Below, piece after piece: positions 24,061 to 35,320 of a DNA stretch of 64,000 bases (within the stretch, counting starts at the first letter, position 1; each line of letters starts with the position of its first letter). Source of the DNA: Rhodamnia argentea (taxonomy: Eukaryota; Streptophyta; Magnoliopsida; Myrtales; Myrtaceae); assembly GCF_020921035.1 (NCBI RefSeq), contig NC_063156.1:9746501-9810500 (forward strand), in the 5' to 3' direction. The translations under genes and the position numbers were made by a program. Under the pieces are notes generated by a model. The model saw only the letters and a program-made list of their open reading frames with translations. It ran no database searches and was not told where the DNA came from.

Positions 24061-25180
24061 CCCATCGGAATTGGATTTGACTTTTTGTTGTCTGTATCTT
24101 TATTATTGGAACGGTTATCTAAAACAACAATTGCCTCATCGGACTCAAAGCCACATGAATGATGTTTTTTCTCATGCTACCAAGGAAAGGAGACGCCACC
24201 GAGACAAATTTTGACAAAATCTAGATGTATTTAGGTAATTAAATTACCACATTTTCCGAGCAAAACCCATTCAAAAAGAATTAGAAGAAATCTTATTGCA
24301 TCGTCATTACTATTTTGTCCTTTTACTTCTTTATAGATAAAACAAATAAAACCTCACCTTTAGCAACGAGGCCTTTGGCCCGTTAAAGGGTTCAATGTCG
24401 CCAACACTTCACGGGTGTCATAACATAGTATTATAACATGGTAAAGAAGGACAAAAATGTACGAGAAATAAACTTATTTTACCTGTTAAAAGAGAACAGA
24501 TGTTCATTAAATAATGAAAAAATGGCCTACGTAGAAAAGAGTTACTTTTGGACCAAAAAAAAAGGAAAAGAAAAGAGTTACAGAATTGTTTACAAAAATA
24601 TTTCTTGTTCCGGCAATGCAAACACACACCATATGTTTATGTCATAGAATGGCTACCTGAAGAAAGCAAGCAGTCACTTTTGTAAGCCTGTCACAATCTT
24701 ATCCTCTCGATCCCATTGATTGGCCATGAATATCAAGGGATTTCCAAATCAGGTCTGAAGGTCGTTCGTTCATATCTCACCAATTGCGTGCTTAACTGCT
24801 TTGAATCAAGAGCCACCGGCGTGTCGAATGACTTTGACCGGTTCGTGGGATCTCTTGAGAACCTCTAAGCTGCTAGTTGAAAAAGCAATTCGAACCGATT
24901 AATCTTAGCGAATTAGGGAATGATCAAGCATGACGCCGCGTTCAGTTTTGTCTGCCATGTTGGTAGGTCGTCATCGTTCACGAGTTGACTTGAGCAACCA
25001 AAGTCAATTTCATTCGAGTCAAATATAGAAGCTGGAAATGTAGCCCATCTCCACTGGAGGTCAGCCACAAGTTGCCATTTATAATGTCATCAGACCTAAC
25101 AAAAGTACAAGCGATTTACTGAAGTATGTCCATTGCGCCGGCTAAAAAATAGATAGGATTGCATACGAATCCAACTGCCC
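24061..25180. other. Intergenic, no gene recognised
   Basis: No open frame with a recognisable domain. It contains the repeat fragment at 24760-24810 noted under 21875-23795. Confidence 0.45.
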
Positions 25181-25185
25181 GGGTG

Positions 25186-25547
25186 TGGAGATGGATCTTC
25201 AATTCGAGGATCTTTCAATGCACGACTTTACTCCACTTAAAAGGTGAATAGCTTGAAATGAAATCACGTTATCTGAAACCTAATGGAGGCTGCAAATCAA
25301 GTTCGGATATGGATATGGATCTTCAATTCGAGACCTTTTCAATGCACGACTTTAGTCCACCTAAAAATGAATGACTTGAAATGAAACACGTGGTCTGAAA
25401 CCCAATGAGGGTTGCAAATAACATTTGGATATGGAGATGGATCTTCAATTCGAGACTCTTTCAACTCACGACTTTAATCCACTTAAAAATGAATAAGGCG
25501 AAATGAAACCACGTGGTTTGAAACTCAATGGGGGTTGCAAATCAAGT
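25186..25547. repeat. Three tandem copies of a unit of about 122 bp
   Basis: Units start at about 25186, 25310 and 25432. Each opens 'tggagatggatcttcaattc', continues 'caatgcacgactttagtccac', 'aatgacttgaaatgaaa' and 'cgtggtctgaaacccaatg', and ends 'gggttgcaaatcaagt'. The copies differ by scattered substitutions and short indels. This is a minisatellite-like array with no ORF. Confidence 0.9.
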
Positions 25548-26185
25548 TGCCGCCGGGGGGGAAAGGGCTGAAAATTCATGTCGTGCTGTGCCATGTCGTA
25601 TGGAATAAGGAATATCACACAGATGTGTCTAAACCATACGTGATATGTCTGATAAACCCGTCGAACTACCTCAATGCGCCTAACAAAACGGGTCACATGA
25701 TACAGCACGGCACACATCCGGGTCGGGTGTCAACACGGCACGATGCATTAACCCGTTCACAAAAATATACGGCGACCCATGTACAGGGTACGCACGGAAA
25801 ACACATTTACATACGACAAAACTCATGTCAACATTCCCAGCAACACGCTTCTGGACAACATGTGTAGTTTCGCTTACGACCGACCTGAACTAATATTTGT
25901 CCGCCTTATAATCGATCCGCCGTTCTGAAAAATGTCGTACCCTACTGCATTTCGTGCTTGGTTGAGAAAGAGAGTTTCGACATTTTAACACGAATCTTCC
26001 CTTAAGTGCGACAGTATTTAGTATGGGATAAATCGACAGAATCCAAGTCCTTTCGTCCCTTTCTGTACAAAACATAGGCGTGGCCCCGTTTTATACTAGT
26101 GATGATAAAAATTTTTTTTTTATTTGTCAAAATGATGAAATTTAGTTTGATCACGCAAATATTTTTTTTTTTATTGGAAGAGCTT
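25548..26185. other. Intergenic, probable transposon debris
   Basis: Positions 25560-25760 contain facing motifs ('gtgctgtgccatgtcgtatg' and 'acagcacggcacac') that suggest eroded inverted repeats. The ends cannot be placed. No gene. Confidence 0.4.
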
Positions 26186-26193
26186 TTTCTTTA

Positions 26194-26879
26194 GGCCCTG
26201 CTTGGTTTAGGACAAGGAATGGGCTTTGAGGCTCTAAAGTCCCTTGACCAGAAACAAATGGTGTTTGGTTTATTTTTTTGGAGAACTTTGGGAGAATGCA
26301 ATTACATTTCCAAAGGTCTTTAGCCCAAGGCAAATCTGGAGGTACTTTGAAAAGTAGCATTCTCATAATGCAAATAGACTTTATTTTTCCAACTTTGGCT
26401 TTGCTTAACTTTCATATTTTAAGAAACGACCTTAAAAACCTTAATATGCTGGCGAAAGCCTCATCCACCAGCGAGCCGAATCGGCCGCCGGCCAGCCTTG
26501 CATAAGGTGGCACAACCTCATACGGCGCTTGGGTCGCGCAACCCCGAGCATCGTCGCCTTGGGTCACGTTGGCGTCGGGCAATCCAACCAACGGTTCCCT
26601 AAGGTCGCACCACCTCAAGTGAGGCTAGCCAACAACCGATTTGGCTCGTCGGCGGATGAATTCAGCCGGCAAATAGTTTGAGATTTTTTTTTTAAATATT
26701 AACAAAAATACTTTACAAAGTGCAGTTTTTACCAAATGCCAGTTAGATCAAAGTTGCATCCTAATATATTTCTAAAATACACTTTACCAAACATTATTTG
26801 TATTTCAAAAAATACCGTTAGCTCAAAGATCTCTGCATTTTTCGAAAGACATTTCCCCGAAAACGAACCAAAGAGGCCA
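26194..26879. mobile_element. Tourist-like (PIF/Harbinger-type) non-autonomous element
   Basis: The left end 'ggccctgcttggttt' and right end 'cgaaccaaagaggcca' form an imperfect inverted pair. The element is flanked on both sides by TTA (26191-26193 and 26880-26882), the expected 3-bp duplication for PIF/Harbinger MITEs. A GC-rich core lies at 26455-26650. No transposase is present. The sequence 'ggaggccattag' recurs at about 26912, just outside. Confidence 0.65.
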
Positions 26880-26999
26880 TTAGTTGTTTTTTTATTTTTA
26901 TTTTTTTGGTCGGAGGCCATTAGTCGAGTCAGGCAAATATCCATTGTATACTCCCCATTTATACACGCACCGCAATATTGGATATGTGCCAAACCCCAT

Positions 27000-27007
27000 T
27001 ATATATA
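27000..27007 (+). promoter_or_regulatory. TATA box of the SDR gene
   Basis: 'tatatata' lies about 108 bases upstream of the SDR start codon in otherwise unremarkable sequence. Transcription would be expected to begin near 27030, giving a 5'UTR of about 75 bases. Confidence 0.6.
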
Positions 27008-27107
27008 GCGCGCCCTAAAAATCAAATGGCTTTAACCCTCTCCATCTTTCTACTTCTAATCCTCTTTCCCTGCAAGTATATTTCGGAAGGGATTAAGCTT
27101 TTTGGCT

Positions 27108-27941
27108 ATGGCGGAAAATTCGTCTAGAAGGTTAGAAGGCAAGGTCGCCATCATCACCGGCGGCGCGAGCGGGATCGGCGCGAGCACGGCGAGCCTCTTC
27201 CACGAGCACGGCGCGTGGGTCGTGATCGCCGACATCCAGGACGAGCCGGGCCGGGCCCTGGCCGTGAAGCTGGGCCGGCGGGCCTCCTACGCCCACTGCG
27301 ACGTCTCCGTCGAGGACGACGTGCGCGACCTTGTGGACGCCACCGTGGCCGAGCACGGCCGGCTCGACATCATGTACAACAACGCGGGGGTCCTCGACCG
27401 TCCCTTCGGGGGCATCCTCGACACGTCCCTGGCTGACCTCGACCGCGTCCTCCGCGTCAACCTCTACGGGGCCTTCCACGGGGCGAAGCACGCAGCGCGG
27501 GCCATGGTGCCACGGCGCCAGGGCTGCATCCTGTTCACGGGGAGCAACTGCACGGCGATCGCGGGGGTGGCCACGCACACGTACACCGCGTCGAAGCACG
27601 CGGTGGTGGGGCTGGCTCGGGGGCTGGCGGCGGAGCTCGGGGAGCACGGGATAAGGGTGAACTGCGTGTCGCCATACGCGGTCTCGAGGACCGGGATGTC
27701 GGGGCTGGGGAAGATGAGCGAGGCCGAGCTGGAGAAGCTGGACGATGGAATGAAGGTGTTGGGCAACCTGAAGGGCCGGGTACTGAAGCCGGAGAGCGTG
27801 GCGAGGGCGGCGCTGTACCTCGCCAGCGACGAGGCGGACTACGTGAGCGGGCTCAACATGGTGGTGGATGGTGGCTACAGCGTGGTCAACCCGTCTATGA
27901 TGATGGCTCTTGCCGCGAGCCGTTCCAATGGGAAGATTTGA
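27108..27941 (+). CDS. Short-chain dehydrogenase/reductase, SDR110C type, intronless
   Basis: This is a classical NAD(P)-dependent oxidoreductase of 277 residues in one exon. It is most like the plant SDR110C group, which includes xanthoxin (ABA2-type), secoisolariciresinol and monoterpenol dehydrogenases and momilactone A synthase. The cofactor motif TGGASGIG spans residues 17-24. Asp42 after the second beta strand favours NAD(H). NNAG is at 91-94, the structural Asn at 118 (RVNLYG), the catalytic Ser at 146, Tyr159 and Lys163 (YTASK), and a C-terminal VSGLNMVVDGGYS. All catalytic residues are present, so it should be active; the substrate cannot be read from sequence. The start is the ATG at 27108. 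The ORF is much richer in GC than its flanks and strongly prefers G/C at third positions. Confidence 0.95.
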   Translation: MAENSSRRLEGKVAIITGGASGIGASTASLFHEHGAWVVIADIQDEPGRALAVKLGRRASYAHCDVSVEDDVRDLVDATVAEHGRLDIMYNNAGVLDRPFGGILDTSLADLDRVLRVNLYGAFHGAKHAARAMVPRRQGCILFTGSNCTAIAGVATHTYTASKHAVVGLARGLAAELGEHGIRVNCVSPYAVSRTGMSGLGKMSEAELEKLDDGMKVLGNLKGRVLKPESVARAALYLASDEADYVSGLNMVVDGGYSVVNPSMMMALAASRSNGKI

Positions 27942-28900
27942 ACCTGTGACTTGCGAATGCCCGGTCGCTGGGACGAGATCGTGGCCGTTGTTTGTGGGCT
28001 AAATAAGGTGGGGTCGTGTCATTGTGCGCCCTTGGATTTGTTCTGCTTTAGTTTTGGTCGGACTCGTGCTTTTTGTCCTCGTGTTCTTGTAAGTCCTAAG
28101 TATGTTAAACTTCCTAGATTGAAATCCTAACCCTATTTGATACCTACACCACAAAATAAAAGAATTCCAACTCCATTCTGTTCCCTTGATTTTCTCCTTT
28201 TTAACTTAATATAGTGTTTGAAATCATCGCTCATTTCATTTCATTCTATCATACCGAACATAACCTAATTCGTCTTCGACTAACTCTCTATTAAATGCAA
28301 GTCATAATCCGCAATCCGAGATCATTCTCTGTTTAACCAAAGTGCAACCCATCGAGTTCCCTTTGCAATTTTGCAATCGGATCATGTACATTCTACTCTC
28401 TCTCTCTCTTGCCCGTTCTTAAAATCAAATTATATGCTAGATGAGTATTTCTTGAAACGAATAAAACTCCACAAATAATCGAAATGGACAACCTTAAAAT
28501 TTAAGCTATTAAACGAAGAGAGATTATGCGTGTTATTGTCACTCATTTACGCAATGGGAGAGTAGAGTTAGGCCAGCACGTGTTAAACATTCTCGTATCT
28601 CCCAAATGCTCCACAGCCTAAATAACATCTGGTCGAGCAAAAGGCCCCATCATAGGAAAGTTGACTTCTAACTCTACCTTTCTCTCCTTGTATTCTCTTC
28701 CTAGTGATTTGTTTGTTTTCAGTTAGTTTCCTCATTTTCTTTGTACTTTCTTACATAGTAAAGAAAAAAAAAAACCTTAATTTTCGCCAATGTACGTTCC
28801 CATTATGTCCTTTCTCTCTTTTCTTTTGAGGGCGTTATTTTAGCTTCACAGGTCTAAGTAGGAAAATATCTCCATTTTATTCCGGAACCACAAACGGTGG
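27942..28900. other. 3' flank of the SDR gene, intergenic
   Basis: The GC-rich character ends within about 100 bases of the stop. The remainder is AT-rich, with a short CT run at 28396-28410. No gene. Confidence 0.5.
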
Positions 28901-28905
28901 CGACA

Positions 28906-29540
28906 ATTATCAGAAAATTATAAATTTTTTATTGCATTTTTGCCAATTCAATTCAAAACATTTCAATTTTACCATTTGAGTACTAAACATTTTTACATTT
29001 TGCCAATTGAATCCATCCGGTTAATTTTAGTCGAAAATTGCTAACGTGAACGTCGGCTCTCTTACATGGCGTGGCCGACACCGACGTGAATAATTTTTAA
29101 TAATATCTTAATTTTGTTATATTTTTTTTTTTTTTTTCTTTTCTTTCTTCTTCCTTTTGTCGGTGGCCGACCACCACATAGGCAATGGTTGGCCATCGGC
29201 CGGGCGGGGGCTTGCCCTCGCCCGTGGGAGGCAATGGCAACCCTCACCCGGGAAAGGCCAGCCCACCTGGGCATGGCCAGTGGCCAAGCACTAGCAAAAG
29301 GAAGAAGAAAAAGGGAAAAATGAAAAAAAAAAAAATAGAGAGAAATTATCCATGTCGGCACCAACGGTACCACATAAGGCGACCAACACCACATTAGTAA
29401 CTTTCGGTCAAAATTGGCCGAATGAATTCAATTGATAAAGCGTAAAAAGATTTTATAGCTCAATTGGTAAAATTAAAAGATTTAGAATTGAATCGGCAAA
29501 ATTGCAATAAATTTGAAAAAATTTTGACAATTTTTACGCA
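28906..29540. mobile_element. Long-TIR foldback element, copy 6 (complete)
   Basis: The left arm ('aattatcagaaaattataaa', 'ttgccaattgaatccatccgg', 'cgaaaattgctaacgtg') and the right arm ('ccatgtcggcaccaacgg', 'ggtcaaaattggccgaatg', 'gacaatttttacg') flank a GC-rich core at 29160-29300 with poly-T and poly-A shoulders. No clear target duplication was found. Confidence 0.82.
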
Positions 29541-29808
29541 AACTATGTATATTTACTCATTGTGAATATGCAATATACCTCGAGATGCGATACATCTCAA
29601 GTCCAGATTACGCTAGTTTCATGCTGTGTTCAGTAAAAAAAAAAATACATTGATCAGATCTTTCAAATTCATTACATTCAAAGAAAATCACTTTTACTAC
29701 TTCGAAAAAAAAATAGCCTGTACATTTTGATGTGGTAATTTTTATGATATCCACTCAAAATACGGGGACGTAAATAGTCATGTGGAAACCTTGACACTGG
29801 GTTAGGAG

Positions 29809-30751
29809 TAGGGCTGTCAGAACTAAACCAAAAAATTGAACCGAAATACAACCGAACCGAATTGAAAAATTCATGCGTTTTGGTTGTTCGGTTCGGAAAA
29901 TGAAAAATAACCATGCTTTTTCTCGGGTTCGATTTATTTCGGTTCGGTTAATCGAACCAAACAACAAAAATAACCATTCTTCTTTTTTAGACAATCTCTC
30001 TCTCTCACCTCTCTTCCTCCATGGCCTCGGCCACTGCCTCCTTCCTCGCTCTGCCTCGGAGACCCTGCTCCCAGAGCTCCAGATCCCGGAATCTGAACGT
30101 CTTTGGGCTGGGTTCTATCTCGACCGGGTCGGATCCCGTGGGGAGGAACAGGCGTGGATTTAGGTTTCCTGTTTGTAGAGCTGCCACAGTCGTGATCCAT
30201 GATCAGGATGCCGACGATTTCTGGCATCCTCTTAATAATCAGCTGTGTTGGGAGCTCGCGGTTGCTTGGCTGCAAAAGTTGTTGCCATGCCACCGTCTCT
30301 TATTTGCTGAGTTGCTAGAGAGTTTTGAGCTTTCCTCTTTGAGGATCGCCATGGTGGTATTGTATTACCAAATCAACTTTGGTTACGCTGAGACAAAACA
30401 GCAATTGAGTACAAGAGAGTAAATGATTATTGCTCCGGTGACGATCAAGATCAAATTTTAGGGACTCTGTTGCTGATGACGAGCAGTCCATGAAGCGAGA
30501 TTAATTAGCGAAGGAAGTAGAAAGGAAAGTTTTGATCGCGTCTTTGTGCGTTCTGAGGTCAGAAGCCACGGACGAAGGGGAGAGAATGTAAATAGTGAAA
30601 TAAAGAGAGAAGGAAAAAAAAAAGGAAACTGAACCGAACCAAAATGAACTAAACCGGATTTTTGGTTCGGTAGATTCAATTCAGTTCAGTTCAACCGTAC
30701 ACTCTAACGGTTCAGCTCGGTTCAAATCAAACCGAACCATTGACACCCCTA
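29809..30751. mobile_element. hAT-like non-autonomous element with GGTTCGG subterminal repeats and internal gene fragment
   Basis: The ends 'tagggctgtcag' and '...attgacacccctac' are inverted and of hAT type. Each end has many GGTTCGG/CCGAACC motifs, at 29825-29960 and 30620-30740. Between them is an ORF (30021-30422) that does not look like a transposase. No convincing 8-bp target duplication is visible. Confidence 0.65.
30021..30422 (+). pseudogene. Captured gene fragment with transit-peptide-like N-terminus
   Basis: The ORF encodes 133 residues inside the hAT-like element. Residues 1 to about 57 are rich in Ser, Arg and Ala with almost no acidic residues (MASATASFLALPRRPCSQSS...), and a FPVCRAA motif follows near 49-55, typical of a chloroplast transit peptide and its cleavage region. 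The later part has no recognisable domain and may be read through intron or element sequence. I cannot name the donor gene. Capture of a host first exon by a transposon is the simplest reading; an unannotated short gene is the alternative. Confidence 0.45.
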
Positions 30752-31136
30752 CACCAGGTAGGGCGACGAAACCACTTGCTAGTCTTGTGAAAAGAACGAC
30801 ATTCAATTAGAACCTTAAACGGGAACTGGACTGTTATTTATATACCGTCGCAGAACACACAAGAAAACAAAAACATCATTCGATGCTGTACTTACCACAG
30901 AAGATCTCTGATCAGTGATTGATTATAGCATCGCTGATCGTGCAAATAGCCAAATAGCAGACTGTATTGGCCTGTGGCCATCGCGGAGAGGCCGATGATA
31001 TGGCACCCTCCGTAAATTATCAGGATTTCATTCACTGTCATTCAAATATCGCTAGAAAGTAGCAGCTACTAAACAAGTGTCTATGACAGGATATTAGCGA
31101 AGTCTCTCCATCGATTCCAGTGCGTGGCTTTAAAAC

Positions 31137-34100
31137 TTAGCCCGGTGGCCAGTTCATTTGTCGCCCACCAAGGAGGTGGATGTGAAGGTGGTAAACTGAC
31201 TGACCTGCAATCCAGCATCAGGAAATCAAAAATTAAGGTTCAACTCTCTAAAGACCCTATAAAGAGGAGAACCGCGAGCTCAAAATTGGTTCTTACATCC
31301 ACTTGGTCCATCATTAATCACAACACGAAAGCCGTCTTCGAGGCCTTCCTGTTTGGCAACAAGTTTGGCAGTGTAAAGAAGGCGCCCAAGAATCTCACAG
31401 TGCCTCTCCTCGGCCTGTGAAAGTAAGCCGACCACGAATCAGGAAGAATTATAGAAAAACAACTGGTAGAAGTTGCTGATTCCAGCTTGCAATCATCATG
31501 CATAGATCATTCCATAGGCCCCGTAATTTGAGGAAAAGAGAAAATATGTGATTGCTTACGATGTTTTAGTTTGCATACATAGAGGGCTTTGTGAAGCTGA
31601 TATCAAAATTTATTACTGCTTATAAGAAGCATGGAAATGTCATAACTTAGACAAGTACCAGAGGAAAATCTGATCAAGTATCTAATAACACGGCATTAAT
31701 ATATCAAGCAATAGAAAACCCAAATACAAAACTCAGTAACACGTTGAATGATCATTGATATAATCAGTCACCAATGAGAAAAGGCCATTCCTGTTAAGTG
31801 ACACAGCAGGACCAAGCCTAGCCATGATCAGCCTCTTGAATTAGCAGTCGCAGCATAATTTTCTTGCCAGAGAATAGTTCAATCTGTAACGTGTTTCTCA
31901 AATTGAAGCCAGACCATCGAACTACATAATGTATTTATGGTAGTTTTCAAGAAAAACTTGGAGACCATCACTGTGCTCATCTAGAGAATGCCAATATCCG
32001 TCAAATATTGATTAATCTATTCCACGTATATTTCAGGTAATTCTTCTCCAAACCACAGTACTAGAAACATTGAACACACCCCCTGCAAAGTTATTGCCGG
32101 ATGTAAAGCATAAAGTCCTTTTAAATTCCTCAGAGACAGGTAGATGCAAAATCCTATCTCGGCAGCCCGCTCAACAACACAAATATTATGCACTATTTAA
32201 CACATAGTACTCATTTAAAATTAGAGGGATAATTAGAAAGTACTATCAGTTAATTTTGAAAGTTCAAATGACCATCCAGCTGTAAAAATAATTTAACAAA
32301 TACATACAGTAAAACCATTTCAAACAACCAACTATCCTGGTACTCTAACAAAGAGCTGGCTCGAGCTCAATCAAGATACCAAAAGAAATCCTCTCAGTGA
32401 GAATAGCTAGTTAATCCTTAAGTTGACAGTTGGACTTAGCTCAATAGGGTGCTGACCAGAGAGTAGAACAGGAAGTACCTTAGACAGTCCAGTTAACCCA
32501 TCCTTCACTTTTGGAATAATCAGAATGTGCGTTGGAGCCTGAGGTGAGATGTCCCGGAAAGCCAGCGCCTATTACAGAAGAATGATACAAACGACAAAAC
32601 CTTCAACTCAAGAAGATCAATGATTTCCTCTCCACAAAAAATAAAAAGGAGCATGATGATACATTAACAGTACGTAGGTAAGACTAGAAGTCACTTCTAC
32701 AAACCACAAAAACAATCCTACAAGAACAGTTTAGACACCTATCCTGTAATCTATCAGCGGAGGAATACCCAGTCCAGCCAGAAACTTCTGGTTGTTGATC
32801 CAAATAACTGAACCTAGGGCGATGATTCATGTAAGATTTCCTTGTTAGGGTCACACGGTAGTTTTTGTATTAAGCAAGAGCATGAGAAGTTGATTCATAC
32901 ATAGAACACAACAAATCCTATCATATTGCGAACAATTTCAAGTGTTCATGCATTAGTAAGATGAAAGTCTCTCATCTCTAGTACATATTATCATCTAGTT
33001 TATCGTTGTACTGTGTAATGTGTCTCTCCATAACTGTCAATTGCCGTTTCCTCTAGTCCAGTACCCATGCATCCCTAGGCAATGAGCTCTAATGATATTC
33101 CGCCAGTCAGAGACATTTATGAAAAGGCCAACCTCTAGCTGTAGGAAGGTGACAACAAGTGAAGGCAAGGATGCCAAAAAAACTACCACCCTAACTCAAG
33201 ATCTTGCTTAAAATTCAATGTGAGCCTCTCTCACTCTCTCTCCCTCTCAAGTCCATAATATATGCAAACACACTCATACATAAGTCCTGAGGGTATACTG
33301 AACCAATCCCAAAGCCAACCACATGTTTTTATTTTGCAAGTGTAGGAACACAACTTTTAAGTCAGATTGCAACAAAAGGAATGCAACTTTCAAAATGACA
33401 AAAGAAGTTGCAGAATAGAGTAAGACTGGTGCTTCTGTCACAGGAGAACCGGGCAACGACAGTCGAAGAACAAAACTAAAAAGTGTCGAGACGAGATGGA
33501 AGCAGTCAAGAGTACCACATCATCCTCATAGACAACAGTGGAAGGAATTTCCTTCTTCATGATTTTGTCAAATCTGCATGTCCATATAACATTCACCAGA
33601 TCAGTATGACATAAGGCCCCGAAAGAAATTCAGTACATAAAAATCCCCCCCGAGACTAACGATAAAATCAACAGAGATGTGATTAAAAGGAGGGCAGAGT
33701 TTGCAAAATTGGATTTTTTCCAACTATTAGACCCTCTGCAGCCCACAGCCGGAAGTCCATGCTCGATCAAAGTTTAAAATCTCGAGCGTGCTTCTCAGAC
33801 GATTCTTCTTCCATCGCACTAAGAAACAGCCGACCCACACCAATCCACTATGCGAGCCCCCCCGACACCAATCCTCACTACCCTCCAGCTCGATCAGCCC
33901 GTCACCCATGATCCACGAGTGAAGGGACCTCCTATCTAATCGTGACTACACACCCGCGAACTGTTGAATCGACAATCGAACGACTAATCCGATGGAAACG
34001 GCGGTCGATCCGACGGGAACGGGAGAATTGTCGGACGGAAGTGGAGATCCGACGGAGCGGAGAGAGCGAGAGAGGAGACTTACATGGTTGGAGAATCGGA

Positions 34101-34139
34101 GGGAGCGGCGGAGAGAGCGGCATCCTTCTCAGAAGCCAT
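31137..34139 (-). CDS. HINT1: Histidine triad nucleotide-binding protein 1 (adenylylsulfatase/purine phosphoramidase)
   Basis: HINT1 hydrolyses nucleoside 5'-phosphoramidates, and plant members also act on adenosine phosphosulfate. Five exons give 129 residues, the usual family length: 34139-34084, 33573-33516, 32568-32479, 31414-31297 and 31204-31137. All junctions are GT-AG and keep frame. The order is MASEKDAALSAAPSDSPT, IFDKIMKKEIPSTVVYEDD, ALAFRDISPQAPTHILIIPK, AEERHCEILGRLLYTAKLV, then GFRVVINDGPSG. The histidine triad HLHIHLL covers residues 113-119, followed by GGRQMNWPPG. The three triad histidines are intact, so the gene should be functional. Introns are 510, 947, 1064 and 92 bp. 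A Copia element begins 544 bp upstream of the ATG, so the promoter may be short or influenced by the LTR. Confidence 0.97.
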
Positions 34140-34682
34140 GAGAGGGTTTGGGGACAGGTGAGAGCGCACGAGGGCGAGCCTACATATAGAGCGCGAGGCC
34201 ATCGCGTACCCCCGCCTCTCTTCTAGTTCCAAAACCGACGTGTCGTTGAAGATTGTCGGAGATGATGCACTAATAGTAATGTAATAAGAATCTGCTTATG
34301 AACACTTATCGTGTGATTTTAACTTTGAGTACGGTCATTATCAATTTACAGAGAAAATAATAATGGGTCTGTCCATTTTCTTTTATCTTTTTATATGAAA
34401 GGTAAGTTTAGTCACAGTGACGTGTTAAATGACCGGCAGTATGCTATCAAATGTTAATTTAGATACTCCCATGTCCTTCGTCGGAAGAGCACCACGAGAT
34501 GAGTTGGCAATCCTTGTACGCCCACACACAAAAAAAAAAAAGAAAGACACTTTATTTGGCTGTACATCTAACGAAAGGATTGCGATGTGGAGATTTTGAA
34601 AAGTTCAATGACAAAATTGAATAAAAAAATTTAAGAATAATATTGAACGTCAAATAAAAGTTCGGGGGCTATGCAATGCATT
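34140..34682. other. HINT1 promoter and 5'UTR region
   Basis: This holds the native sequence between the HINT1 start codon and the Copia LTR. A GA/CG-rich leader at 34000-34230 gives way to AT-rich DNA. No clear TATA box was identified. Confidence 0.5.
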
Positions 34683-35152
34683 TGTTGCGATAATTCTTCA
34701 CACGTAATCGATGCTTGCGTTGGATAAAACGATAAACAAAACAAGTACAGAAAAGTAAAGATGGAGAGACACAAATTTACGTGATTTAACGGGTTGGCCT
34801 ATCTACATTCACGGGATAATCACACGGGACTCTCTTTGATAACCAGGAAAATTACAATACACACATCTCAACTCGACAAACACCAAACGGTTAGTTGCAC
34901 TCTCAACAGCGAATCTATTTATAGTACAACTTTCCTAACCCAGAGGTATTGCACACCCAAGATTCCCCTTACAAGAGATCCCGGAACCCCAAAACACTAT
35001 TGACGCTAAATGCAAAGAAAGAGAACTCAAAGAACCATGATTGCTCTTTCTCTCTCTTTACACACATACAAAGAAGTGGAGGCGTGGTTACTCATACTAA
35101 AGTAGTAGAGACGTATCATGGGCAATTAGACCGTATTTTTCTGTTGTTACAT
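34683..35152 (-). repeat. 3' LTR of the Copia element
   Basis: This 470-bp direct repeat of 39245-39707 has TG...CA ends. In plus-strand reading it begins 'tgttgcgataattcttcaca' and ends 'tttttctgttgttaca'. The polypurine tract lies immediately inside it. Confidence 0.95.
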
Positions 35153-35320
35153 TCTCCCACTTGAAGACTATTTTCGAATAGGCTTCATGGCTCCGATTTG
35201 CCCAACCATCACCAATCACTTGGCAACTGCAAGCCCAAGAGAAGTTCCGCACCATATAAACTTCTCTCTCGCAATGGGCTTTGTCAACTCATTTGCTATG
35301 TTGTCGTTGGTGTGAATCTT

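Noticed and set aside
27132-27647. A long minus-strand ORF opposite the SDR gene.
   Set aside because: It is a shadow of the GC-rich SDR frame, with biased composition and no domain.
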